From NCBI GenBank assembly GCA_905331475.1, contig CAJNYU010002706.1, positions 248,001 through 312,000 on the forward strand: a stretch of DNA of 64,000 nucleotides. The letters run 5' to 3'. The stretch comes from Rotaria socialis (taxonomy: Eukaryota > Rotifera > Eurotatoria > Philodinida > Philodinidae). This document shows positions 37,604 to 50,700 of the stretch, one piece after another. Each line of letters begins with the position of its first letter. Positions within the stretch are counted from its first letter, which is position 1. A model generated the notes under the pieces. It did not search any database. It was not told where the DNA came from and was given only the letters and a program-made list of their open reading frames with translations. The translations under genes were made by a program, and so were the position numbers.

Positions 37604-39553
37604 ATCGAATAATAAAATTTATGACAATAAGAAATGCTCATTGACAATCTTATCTAAGTAGTTTGCTGACTAAAACATCAACCATCGAGGTTTTGTATTA
37701 CCAAGTCGTCAACACAGAAACAAAGTATCGTCAATCGGGCTATCGACAATAATGACGAGTAATTAACCGTCGATTTTGTTCTTGTTGATTTATATCCATT
37801 GTATAGCTCGATCTGCAGATATACTAACGAAATGAAGAATCGTAGTGGGAGTCATACAATAAAAAGGAAAAAATAAGTATAATGCTTGTTCTCTCTTTGC
37901 TTTTGTCAAGTATTTGTATGCAAATCATATTTGCTATTGGTGCTTGAGATGTTTGCTTTTTCTGCGCCAGCTTGCCCCTTGTTTCTCTCTTAGATTTTGT
38001 CTTAAGGTTTCGTAATATGGAATAATACATACAAAAAACAATAGTGTCGTTATGTGTGACTGCTTTTCCATACAATTATATTGGATCCAAAACACGAATA
38101 AATAACACAAACAAAAAAGAAATAGAACAGAAAAGATTCTTAAGAAGAAGGAAACATTCTATGCACTAATTGACGATGCTAATAGTATAAACAAATTTTT
38201 AGCATCAAATGAAATTCTATCGTAAAAAGAATATATTGAACAATATTATTAACTATTTTATACTTCTGTAGTTACCTCAGTTTAGTGTTAGAATAGCTAA
38301 TAAGTAATGCTAATTCTATGTTGACAAATTATTTGTATGTCACAGTCATATTCTTTCATATTACATAAATACATATGTCATTTGAATCTTTTGTTTTCGA
38401 AAATTATCTCATCAATATGATTTTTGAAAAGCAGGTTAATCAAGTACAATTACACTTTCCTATTATCATTTTTTCATTTTTTTACAAACGAATCAAAACA
38501 ATACTGCCAAACCCATATATAGATTGAACAGAAAAAATGATTCTCTAATGTAAATGTTTTCTTGAGTCGTATACATATTCTCAAGTCATTTTCTCAAAGA
38601 TTTTTATGAATAAAGAACAACTTGAAAAACAAATCATGTTTAATTATCTTTACTCTGTAGAAAACAGATCAGTTCAATTAAAAAATATTTGTTAGAACAC
38701 AACATGCACATTTTATGCATGAAAAGTGAAAAGCAATGCCCATTCTTTAGTAGTTTTTGTTGTTGCATTGAGTTAATTGTGAATTGTATTAAAGTCTGAT
38801 TAAAGTGAACTATTTTGACCGCTAAAAATGTCTTTGAACGACAGCATTTTCTGAGTCTTTTTTTTGTACATACGTGATGAAAATTTTGAATACTTCATGA
38901 GATTTTTCTCAGCAAGCTTGGCGTATGATTGAATTTTTCTATTTCCTTGGATAGATGTATTCTTTTTTTGCTTTTAAATAATTTTATCTTTATATTTGGA
39001 TGTCGTACAATATAATCGATGCTATAGACTGTTATCGTGTTATACATGTTTTTTTGATAGCCTTATTAGAATAATAAAAAAACTGGAATAATTATCAAAG
39101 GAAAGTAGATTCGCGATTGTAAAAATATAGTAATTCCAAAGTTCTTATCAACATTATTTGTAGCTAATGTCAATGAACGTTATACTCATTAAATGGTAGT
39201 AACAGGTCATTTTGCTTTAATAAAGCAGAACTAAGAAAAAACATGCTTTTCTCATGGTTTTTCAATAGCTTGTAGTACTACATTGCTTCGAATATCACAA
39301 TGTTCTTGATCGAAAAAAATGATCATTCAAGGATATTGACATTGATTTTCTGATCCTTTGCTACTCTGCGACATCTGTAAATCATATTTTCTGAGAAGAA
39401 GAAAACTTGATGCATAATTTCTAGTCGTGGATTTCTAAACCATTCTTCATTCAGACAAACTTATCTTTCTTTTTTTTCTTTTCTTTTCTTTTTGACAGAA
39501 GAGGGGGGAAAAGTTTTCTTATTTCCATCTTTTTTTCATTCGGTTCTACTATC
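37604..39553. other. Divergent intergenic region before the NMDA receptor gene
   Basis: About 1.95 kb of AT-rich sequence between gene starts. It contains, at 38724-38754, an exact inverted copy of a 31-bp segment at 36803-36833. A pyrimidine-rich stretch and GAGGGGGGAAAAG just precede the receptor start. No gene is supported; the minus frame 37824-38075 is not convincing. Confidence 0.55.
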
Positions 39554-42500
39554 ATGAGCTTCCTTTGGTATTTATTCATTTTTTTCCTTAAATTGGCTTT
39601 GATTAAACTTCAAACAGCCGATGCAAATCATACTAGTAGTATAAATGAAACGACCTTCTTAATTGACTTTGATCATCCACAAATAACTATATTAGGCGCA
39701 TTAACCAATTATGAACACATTAAAATTCTTAATGACAATACAAATCAAATGTATCGAACTGCGTTTAATCAAGAGATTTATCTATCATCTCAATCTTTTA
39801 TTCTTGATTCAAATCCATTATTAATTGCAATGAAATTATGTGAAATAGGAAACGTATCGAATGCTAAAGCTATTATTGCTGGTCGAGGTTTAGATGAAAA
39901 TGATTTAACGTTAACTGCTATTTCATATGTATCAGATTTTTATCATATACCTGTATTAACAATAGCATCGAGAGAAAATCTTTTTTCGGATAAAGTATAA
40001 AGAAATTAATAAACGAGAACAAATGATATAACAAAAATAAATTTTATATTTTTAGGCATTTTATAATTTTATTGTACGACTTGTACCACCATATTTGTAT
40101 GAAGCTGATGCGTGGTTTAGCATTATTCGTAAATTAAAATATACAAAAGTAGTATTAATTTACAGTCAAGATGAAGAAGGTCGAATGGTTGGATCAAGAT
40201 TTCAAATGTTAACTGAGGATTCAGAGATTCATGTGAGATTTCTATCATCAAATACATATTTTTTGTTTATTAATTATTTCATTAGATTGAACGAATGGAA
40301 GAATATGAATCGAATGCAAATTTTACATCATTAATATCGAATTTAACATACGAAGATCGTTTATTAGCACGAGTTTTTATTATTCATACAAGGTTCGTTC
40401 TATTGATTTTTATTAATTTTGATTTTAAAAATTCTTTTATTAATAGAATTGAAGATACTGATGAATTACTATCAGTCATAGTACGTTTACAACATTTGGA
40501 AAATTTTGTTTGGATTATAAATGAACGTGCAATAATATCAAATAGTACAGCACTGTTCGATGGTCTCATTGGTGTTAGATTACATAGTTCATTTAACGAG
40601 GAAAATCTTCTTATTGATGCAACAAAACTTCTTGCGAACGCATTTAATAAATTTACTGATTATTCGTCAGCATTCTGGACTTCAAAAACGACAGCTATCA
40701 ATTGTTTATCAACAGATGCTTGGACATATGGAATAGACTTTTATAGGTATATGAAGACAGTTTTTTGTTTTCTGTTATAAAAAAAAAAAACTTTTTTTCT
40801 CTCAGAGAATTACTAAATACGAGTGTTGTAAACGGTATTACAGGAAATATTGAATTCAATGAAGAAGGCGATCGTATTGAATCATTATATGATATAGTTA
40901 ATGTTCAAGATGGACAATTAAAAACTGTTGGGCATTATCGAACGAATACAGTGAGTTATAGATTATAAGAATAAATATTTTTGACTTGTGCACATGAAAA
41001 ATAAAAAATATTTTGAGTAGACAAATGAAAGATTTATGAAGACTAAGTTTTCTTTTTCGTGAAGAAAACATTTTCTGTTAATTCATCGTTTATTGATTGG
41101 TCTCATTTTGAGAGAAAATTTGAAGCAGAATAGAATTGGATATCGAAAGATGCTTGTTGATCAGAAATCTGAAATTTAATCGTACAAATCTGAAATTAAA
41201 AGCGTCAATGAAGAAAAAGAAAATATCAGAAGAACGGCGTGTCAATTGAGGATCTCAATTTATTCGAAAAGAAATACTTAAATTAAGTTTCGATTTATGG
41301 CAATTATTTGTGTAACTAACAAGGAAATCATATTGAGGTAAGTTTGAATTAGTATCGATGATCGATTGTTTGTATTTTGTAAAAGAGTTGAGATTACACA
41401 ATATAATATTATCATTCCTTTCAAAGCCAACGTAAGTTGTAAAATACAACAGTTTTCTTATTCATATAGAAACTTAGATTATCGTAGCGCTCTCAATCGA
41501 TAGGTCTCTTTGATAATTATCTTTTACATAATATTTATTTTGTTGTTTTAGAGTACATGTTACACAAGTGCAATGTGCCGACAAATTGTGAGCTATTGTG
41601 CCTAATATTAATAATCAACATGAAAAATCATGATCACTTCCCTCCCATTTGTTGTGTGCATATTTGTTAGCCTTTTTCTTTCAATGTAAAACAAGTCATT
41701 TATGATAATTTATTTGTATTTCCATAGATCGATAAGACAGAATTAAAACTTGATGAAGATCAAATTATTTGGCCTAATCGAAGTCATCGTAAGCCTGATG
41801 GCATGCGAACAAGACGAAATGTTTCGGTTCGAATAATTTATACCGTTTCAAAGTCGATATTAGTATAATTTACTTTAGGTTGTTACTATTGCTGAAAAAC
41901 CATTTATTTTTACTCGTTCAGGCAATAACTGCAATCTTGCCACAGAAGTCGTATGTCCACGAAAAAGATTAAATGGTGTGAGATACTTTCTTTTATCTTT
42001 ACTTTTAATTAAAGCTTTTCTTTGAAATCTCTATTTAGATTCAACTAAAGAGGAATATGAATATTTTTGTTGTCGTGGTTATTGCATTGATTTATTACAA
42101 GAATTATCAAAAAATTTGAGTTTTGTTTACACATTGCATCTTGTTGCCGATAACAAATATGGATCATATGAAAAAGTAAATAATAATAATAATACTATAT
42201 AGTTAAAAGAAGATATCCTGAAATCATTCTTCTTTCTATTTTGTTCATGTTGATTCTTATCATGTAACTTCTTCATCTAAATTCTATTGTATTTTATTAT
42301 CTATAGTTTATAACTATTGTTTTATCTATTCGACAAATTATGGTTTTACATCGTGCATATCAAAAATAGGAAAATTATGATACAAATTGAATAGGCTTAT
42401 TAGTCTTATTAAAATTTTAACTATTAGTTCTTCACTGAAAAGACATCTTAATTTTCAGTCTGACTTTTGATATGTGCTGAAAATAAATATTCCCTACATT

Positions 42501-45500
42501 CGTTTGTTTTCAAAATGCAACCAAATAGATATTCACATAAATATTTCTCATAGATAAGTAGTATATAATCATTTTTCTATGTGTGTATCGCCTGGCAAGT
42601 TTTATTGCAATAACGTTTCGATGGAAAGCGAAGAATCTCAGTTAAAATTTGATTAAAGATATTGATGACGATGAATAGATCAAGTTGAATTTGTTTTGTG
42701 TTATAGATTTTAGTTGTGATTCGATTATTTTTAGGAAGGAGATGATAAGCATAAACGATGGGATGGTATGATAGGTGAATTAATAAATTATCAAGCTGAT
42801 ATGATTATAGCTCCTTTAACCATCAGTCCTGAACGTGCAGAAGATATTGAATTTACCAAGCCCTTTAAATACCAAGGTATCACAATTCTTGTACGAAAGG
42901 TAAATTCATTTTCGTTGAGGAAAGTTTCATACTTTAAATGTGATTGATAAATTTAGAGTACAAGTACATCAAATTTAGCTTCATTCTTACAACCATTTAA
43001 AGAAGCCTTGTGGATGATGGTTTTATTATCTGTGCATGTAGTCGCTGTTGTTTTGTATTTACTTGATCGTTTTTCACCGTTTGGTCGATTTCGTTTTTCA
43101 TCACAACAAAAGTCTGAACGTGGAAATGGTCCAGCTATTGAAGTTAATCCAGAAGAAGATGCACTTAATCTGTCACGCGCACTTTGGTTTACTTGGGGAA
43201 TTTTATTAAATTCAGGAATTGGAGAAGGTTTGAAAAACGAATGTTTTTCGTCATTTCTTTTATTCTTCATTATTATTTAGGAACACCGAGAAGTTTCTCT
43301 GCTCGTGTTCTTGGTATGGTTTGGGCAGGCTTTGCTATGATCATGGTAGCTTCTTATACTGCTAATTTAGCCGCTTTTCTTGTACTTGATCGACCTGAAG
43401 CGAGTATATCAGGAATAAACGATGCTCGAGTATGCTTATTGATTTTGCTAATCGATTATTCAAGGTTTTATTCTTTATTCTGTTAGTTGAGAAATCCTCA
43501 AGATGGTTTTACATATGCAACAGTAAAAGGATCATCTGTTGATATGTATTTCAAACGACAAGTTGGTATGTTTATAAAACAAAAATCTGATTACTTTAGT
43601 CTCTTGAAGACTTAAATATAGATGTCCACTGTTTTCTTCAGTCTCATTACACTAATACAACAAATGTTAATTGGAAAATCGCTAGCAGACTAAGATTATT
43701 TCGCAAGGATAATCGAACATCCGAGAAACTATTTGTCTGATTTATTGCTGTATTTTTAACAGATTTCTTTTTAATAACTTCCTTTCTTTTTTCTGTTTGC
43801 TTTGATGCTTTTGTTTTCTGTATTCCGTTTGGCTTAATCCATCATTATCATTATTTTGATTATTTATGTGATTGTTAAATAAGCCTATCGTAGATCTCCA
43901 GATAATATTATATATATATATATATATATATTTCTTTAAACTGACAAACGCTTAAATTCATTGTGAGTAGCTCACGTTTCTTTTTAATATTGATTCCATG
44001 AGATCTGACAAATCAAAGAATTATAATCAATTATCTTTGACATTATAAATATGAATTTTTGTATGCAAAAATCTGCTGTAGCATTAAAAACATTCAAATT
44101 TAAGCAAAATTCTCTGATTTTTCTCTCACATCTGACTCTCACTATGACAGGAAAGAAGTTTGATACCTGTTGTCATCAATTGTTGTAGACTAGGAAAACA
44201 TAGCATTTGATCTAAAACTCAAAATTAGTTATCTTTTTTCGACAACATAGAAGAAGTTCCAAAAAGTAAGGAATACAGCGAAATACATCATTGTTTCATT
44301 AATAGAACTTTCAACTATGTATCGAACAATGGAATCGAAAAACTATTTAACAGCTGAAGATGCAATAACGGATTTAAGAGACGGGTAACGAGAAGAAATT
44401 CATTTTTTTTACACTAATAGAAATAATATTTTTTCCTGCACAGAAAATTAAAAGCATTTATTTGGGATTCACCAAGACTCGAATATGAGGCAGCACAAGA
44501 TTGTGATCTAGTTACAGCCGGTGAATTATTCGGACGATCCAGCTATGGTATCGCATTAAGAAAAAAAGATGCATGGATTAATCCATTATCTCACACAATA
44601 TTATCATTTCATGAAAAAGGTTTTATGGAAACATTGGATAATCAATGGATTTTTTCTAAAGGGTTAAAATGATTACTTAGCCTATTCAAATGTACACAAT
44701 ATTCGTTTAATTTTTAGAATGAAACAATGTTCGGATCGATCATCCTCACCAGCCACACTTGGCGTAAATAATATGCTTGGTAAGAACAATATCTTAGTTG
44801 CCTGTTTTTTTTAATTTTTATTGCGTATTAATTTATTCACATTTAAATAATATAGGCGTTTTTCTACTTGTTGCTGGTGGAATATTTGCTGGATTTTTTC
44901 TACTTGCTATTGAAATAGCATTTAAAAGACGTAAAGAGAGACGAGAAAACGAAATGGAAGTGTCTCGCAATGCTCTTCTTCATTGGAGGAAGAAAATTGA
45001 GGTAAATTCTATTCTATTCTCCTGGTATCATTATTAATCGTTTTTAAACAAGTTATATAGAAGTTTCTGAAATTAAATGATTAGAAATAGCGAATATTTC
45101 TTGATGGAACGTTTTTCTGTAATAGGTACCATTTCGACCACACTGTAAATTATTGTTTATTTCATCGCAGTAATTTCATTAGAAAAATGTGTCGAAACCT
45201 AGCAGACAACTCACTAGCCATTCAAGAGTTCAGTTTTTCCTTAAATTCATATATAGATTGTAATAGTATTGCAAATAACCTTGAAGGAGCGTTGGGGAAT
45301 TCGATATTACCTTATCTTTGACGATCGAACACTTTTTAACAGTTATTTATGATTTGTTTACTTTTATAAATATAAAAACCGTAACTTTCTTCTTATTGAT
45401 CTTAACAAGTTATAAAAATTGAAATAACAATGTTCTTTTTTAACTGCAGAAACGCAAACAACGTTCGATTATCTATGAGTCTGATAATCAACAACAACCT

Positions 45501-45599
45501 TCGGTTGACACAGATCTACTTAATGAAGCACCATCAAATAGAATGGATCGTCATAAACTATCGAATATGACAAATAATACAACAAGTATTAATTATTAG
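39554..45599 (+). CDS. GRIN1: NMDA-type glutamate receptor subunit 1 (GluN1), about 938 aa
   Basis: GluN1 is the obligatory glycine-binding subunit of NMDA receptors in the postsynaptic membrane. Exons: 39554-39994, 40056-40232, 40286-40392, 40447-40746, 40806-40950, 41728-41820, 41879-41975, 42039-42175, 42735-42899, 42957-43227, 43281-43429, 43487-43565, 44306-44384, 44444-44662, 44718-44779, 44856-45001, 45450-45599; total 2817 nt, all phases agree. A signal peptide (about 1-24) precedes the amino-terminal domain. Co-agonist residues are kept: PLT and R in [11 protein letters not shown] in [11 protein letters not shown] in FIWDS. The pore loop LLNSGIGEG keeps the N-site Asn that sets calcium permeability and magnesium block. 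The M3 gating motif SYTANLAAF is intact, and M4 is followed by a short basic tail with HWRKKIE. The cytoplasmic end is brief. No defect seen; full-length and probably functional. Confidence 0.97.
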
Positions 45600-46985
45600 T
45601 CATCAACAAACGAAAAGTGTTTAACTTGAATTTAAAATTTTTATTCGTATCGTTTTCTTTTGCTATATCTAGTCATCAGTGTCTGATAGTTGTTGTTGTT
45701 TGTACTGTATTTTTTCTTTGAGTACTCGAATAAAAGAACAATTATTTACTATTTTTTCACATAATTCAATCAAAACATACACTGTCACCATTGTCTATTC
45801 AAATGCTATTATTAGTAGATTTCGAAGGAGACGTCATCGTTCTTTTTAGAAATCATTTATATTTTGCTCTTCCACAAAGTGACAAGTCCACTGACTTGTT
45901 TCTGTAGCAGGTTCAGTTATATAAGTAAAAGCTTCACTATAAAATTGAAAAACTGAAGATGTTTGACTGGTTTCGTGATATTATTAGTAGAGAAAATTTA
46001 CTTTTCATCTGTATGGCTTTATAAATCATACATAAAAATAATTCTGTTATCAAAGAGATACATCACAGAATCGATCATAATAAATGTTGGTCATAAAAGT
46101 TTATTTCTGTCTAATTTTTCATATAAACAAATATCATTTTTATCGACATAAAACTCTATATTCTGAAACTATTTGAATTATACAAATCAAATACGAGAAA
46201 AGATTAAAACTCTATCGTCTTTTAATTTTGTTCCTTATATGTATATCTAAAAATCTGTTCGCTGATGAAGCTTATTCTACAACAGAAATACGTTGTCATT
46301 AGTATTTGACAAAAACAAAATTTGTCTGATTTGGTATCAACTACTTTCATGGTCTATCTAAATAGCTAATTGTTTCTAACGAAATTTCTAAGTTTGTTAA
46401 AAAAGAGCATGACAAAAGCATCATCTAGCAACTAAATTACTTTGTAGAACAGAAGAAATCACATTTTTCTTTTATGTTGTTCTGTTATAGATATGTTTAC
46501 ATAGGCGAAGAGATTTTAGCATCATACTGACTAATTTTGAAGATCATTTACTACAGCTCCAAGCTATTTTCACTATCAAGATTAAAGGCACCATTTCAAT
46601 AGACCTATCAGATATGTATTTCATGCTTACATAATAGAATTTTTTGTAATCAAAACAGTCTTGAAAAATATTTTCGCTTTTTTTCTTATCCATACCGTAT
46701 TATCAAAGCAATCATTTCGGAAAAAACGTTTGTCTTTTATAGTTTTAACTAAAGTAACTTACTTGATTCATTACAAAGAGTTAGAACAGAGTTTCCGATT
46801 TTCCTCTGCTATATCATGATTCTTGTATTTCTACTTAAAATTTCTACTTAAAATTTTAAAGTAAATAAAATGTTTGAAGATATACATAGTCGTTCAATGG
46901 AAATACATCAGGAAACTTTCAGATTTGATAAGTTTTGCTGTGTTAAAATATCGAAAATGCAAAATAAAGAAATGCGACTCAACCA
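45600..46985. other. Intergenic, contains a diverged dispersed repeat
   Basis: AT-rich, no credible gene. The segment about 46390-46600 resembles about 60540-60700 (shared AAAGCATCATC, TTACTTTGT, AGATATGTTTACA and ATCAT-AGCTCC-like blocks in the same order). Confidence 0.4.
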
Positions 46986-47102
46986 TTATTGAACCAGTCG
47001 TAATAGTACATTGATAGAGCCTTGAGGAAATGCTTTTGCCATATGATAACCTTGTCCTTCCAAAACCTTTGGTCCATGACCGTTTGAAAGATATGTGACA
47101 AT
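46986..47102 (-). CDS. Possible isolated terminal exon, unrecognised
   Basis: On the minus strand, TTTGCCATAG directly precedes an open stretch of 38 codons ending in TAA (46986-46988). It starts IVTYLSNGHGPKVLEGQGYH and ends NVLLRLVQ. The composition is unlike random AT-rich translation (Gly-rich turn, then an amphipathic end) and resembles a conserved protein terminus, but I cannot name it and could not find upstream exons. A longer overlapping minus frame (46894-47130) is the likelier shadow. It could be a gene fragment. Confidence 0.3.
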   Translation of the reverse strand: MVTYLSNGHGPKVLEGQGYHMAKAFPQGSINVLLRLVQ

Positions 47103-47760
47103 CTATGGCAAACAAAACAACATAAGACATTTCAGAATCAATAATGAAGAATATGTCTATTGCTGTTGGGCATAGGACGATGAAGAACGACGATGATTGC
47201 CAACGTATCCTTGTTCTTCTTTTTTTTCTTTTCTTCTTTTCATCAAGAGTATAGAAATAATATTAATCCATACGTAACATCTCATCTTGTGCTACAACTG
47301 AGTAAACGAACAATCCACATATGTATGCATCATCATTATCATCACCGATTGCTGCTGTATATTCTTTATATACGAGAGAGTATTAGTAGAAAGATGTCAT
47401 TCTTGGAAAACTAGCCAAGAGAGAATTGTCATAATAGATTGTGATAGAAAATATATATCTTTCATCTGCAAATTGAAGGACAGCGTTAATGATGATCATG
47501 CACATTATGATTTGTCGTAGTAGATACTTCTATTTCACTTTTCTTAATCGAAGTCAAATTGATTAACATTATGTTTTTATTAGAAATCTCAAAATAGAAA
47601 AACAAGATTTTTTTCACTCACTTGGAAACTTATTCGTAATTGTAAGTAAAAACTTTATAATTAGCTAAATATTTGAACTCATTTTTAATTCGATAAAGCG
47701 AGGATTTTGCTCACCACATTTTTCTATTTCATAGACTTTATTTATGAATTTCATATTTCA

Positions 47761-50700
47761 ATGATAATAGAAAGTCATCAAAGTCATACACATCTCCTTC
47801 ATTCTATTGAACATCGACCACGTCGTCGTTATCATACATTAGATAATGCAACATTAGATCAATTCAATTTTATTTGTGTACCATTACACCCTGAAGAGGT
47901 AAATTTCTTCTATTTATTAACTAATATTATCAGTTAACCTTGAGCCATATGGTATTTATGTGATAAACATATGTAAACAAAATTATTTTCTCTTTTGCTT
48001 CTCTGATTAAATATAACAAAAAAAATTTAAGATCTATTAAATGGCAATGCCTTGAAAAAATGATTTGTTTTTTTGTTATTCATAGGCACGAATTAATTTA
48101 TCATCATCATATTCTAATTTAAATAAAACATCTACCAATGATATTTCAATATCGAAACCAACAGGATTATCGTCTCCTACACGTCGTGTTCATTTCAAAT
48201 TTAATGAAAAGGATAAAAACAGGAGTATGAATAATCAACATGTGCGATCATCGGATGATGTTCGATTTCCAAAAAATTGCTCAACTCATCGTGTTGAATT
48301 TCGAATTCCTATTCATAAAGGTATGCTCAATTGTTTGATCTATAATTTAAGTGGTGCAAAAGAAAACTTTTTCTTTTCTTTTTCCTTCTCATTTTCTTAT
48401 TGAAGATATCAATCCATGGTTAAATATTGGTTGTTTATCTACACCAACTAAAGCACGCACAATAACGTCAAAAAAAATTGATATAAACTACTTTAGTAAT
48501 GATAATACTAACAATAAGATATATCCACATGATAGAGTATTATTGATCAATTCTCCGACGGTACGTAAGAACAAAAATATTTGTTTCGTCTCATACAAAG
48601 AATTTATTGTTGAAAGAAAAAACATCCTTTGTAAGATCGATAATGTGTCGAAAGAGAAAGGATGATATTTTAACGTTCACTTACTAGTTGATATAGAGTA
48701 GATCGGCAAGATGAGACTATAGATGCGTGATAGGATACTGTTTGATGATAAACTAATATTGTTTAACATATATACATGTTTATATGAATGATGGATACTT
48801 TGTTTATAGTCAAAAATAAATAACATTCCTTCGTTGCCATTCGTTCACTGTAATTAACAAGTATGTTAACAATCGATGGTGTTTTATTTTTGAGTATTCT
48901 ACAGCATCTAGTGAATTTATTTTCATTAAAAATATATGAAGAAAAACATATAGGAATGACTAAATTAATCAAAGAAGAAAACAGAACTCGAATGAATATA
49001 TAGAGTACGATCCAGAATGTTAGCTATTTTCTTTTTCTTTCGTTCTGATGTGGCGCTCATGGTTCGATCGTGTGTTTGCATGTTTGATTTATAGAGCATC
49101 AAAAACAAGTAAATCATCGTCATAAACCCTTAGTTATCTACAGCAATCGATTCTTTTCTAGTTGCCCTCTTCCTCCTTCTTTTTTTACAGTTAGTCGGTG
49201 CAACATCATCCTCGACGGCAAAATAGAAAGACTTATCTGTAGACCAAAAACAACAACAACAACGGCACCGAGCGTGCCGACGTTCTGTAACCATCTTCTC
49301 TTTTGCTTTCTTCTTCTCCTCAGTGTTTACAACAGTGGTCCATCAGCATATTTTAATCTCATTATTTTTATATGCGAATGCGCCCTAGAAATAAAAAGAG
49401 CAAACGATAGAATTTACTTTTGCCATCGCATAATTATCAAATAATCTGAGTTCGATCAGTGCATACAAATTATTGACATTTCCACGATTACTATCCATAT
49501 TAATATTCTCTCAACAGCATGATCGTATCATAGAAAATAAGTTTGATTTTCATCTACTGTTAATGGATCAGACAAAAACACTGAATCCTAATGCTGGTTG
49601 TCGCTGTCATCAGGTAGGTACAAATATGATTAAAGGATAGGGAAAAAAACAAGATATTCATTTCATATTTTATTTTTACAAATAAAACTATATTGCTATG
49701 TATTCATTGACCTATGTAATTCATTAAATTCAATATTTTTCTTATTGTTAATTGTATGAATTGATTGTTTTTGTTTTGCTGACAGAAAGTTAATGATAAA
49801 TAAATGAAAAAAATGATTAACAAAAAGAGTCTTTTTTTCTAGTTTGAAGATTTCATAGCTCATCTCAAATAAACTGCAGTCTATTCATTTCCTTTTTTTA
49901 AAATTTACTCGATGTTTTACACATTCATCAATCATCACATAAACTAATACATGTGCATGATATGCTATTTGACGTTTTTCTTCTTTTGGCATACATACAA
50001 ACACAGTCTCTTAGTAATAATAACAATATTGTCATTGCTTTCACCTTTACTCTTTCTTGTTTTTAATACACTTTGTGTTACTGTTGTTTGTTTGATCTGT
50101 TGTCTAGAGAGAATTGATTATTGTATAATAACTAGCGAAGGATAGACAACAACATTTTTTTAATCAACAAATGGTAAAGACAAAACAATGTTATTAGTTT
50201 CAACTATAAATATGACATTGTAGCGTCATATGTTATGTTAAATACATTAGTATATAATACAGAAAAAAATCGATGTTATTTTTATCTCTGAGAAAACATA
50301 CATGAAACGAAAAGATATTTATACTCTGTTGGAACGATTATAAGCTAAAAAAGAGACATTTATATTTAGATAGATAGATAAATACTCTAATCTATTATAT
50401 TTTTCTAGTTGCCAACTATCGATTCTGAAAAGGAACAAACAAATTGGTACAAAGAAATGTATTGTAAAATACATAAAATACCTGAAAATCCGAAAGGTAA
50501 ATGAATTTCAAAAGCTTTTCATTTTTCTTCAGCATGTATTTTGTTTTTGTTTTAATTTGGAGAGAAAATAATAATAAAAATTAGCCAGAAGAATTACTAA
50601 AACTCTAATAATGCTTTAGATGTCATTCTTGTCAAGTTACCTTCTACACTTTCTCGATATCGAGAATACAATCAGCAAAGAGGTTAGTTAAAAAAATACT

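Noticed and set aside
47160-47212. Minus-strand GYVGNHRRSSSSYAQQQ as an exon upstream of 47102
   Set aside because: Ends in an in-frame stop without a donor, so it cannot join the 46986-47102 fragment.
49066-49085. GGTTCGATC resembling a tRNA B box
   Set aside because: No matching A box or cloverleaf arms nearby.
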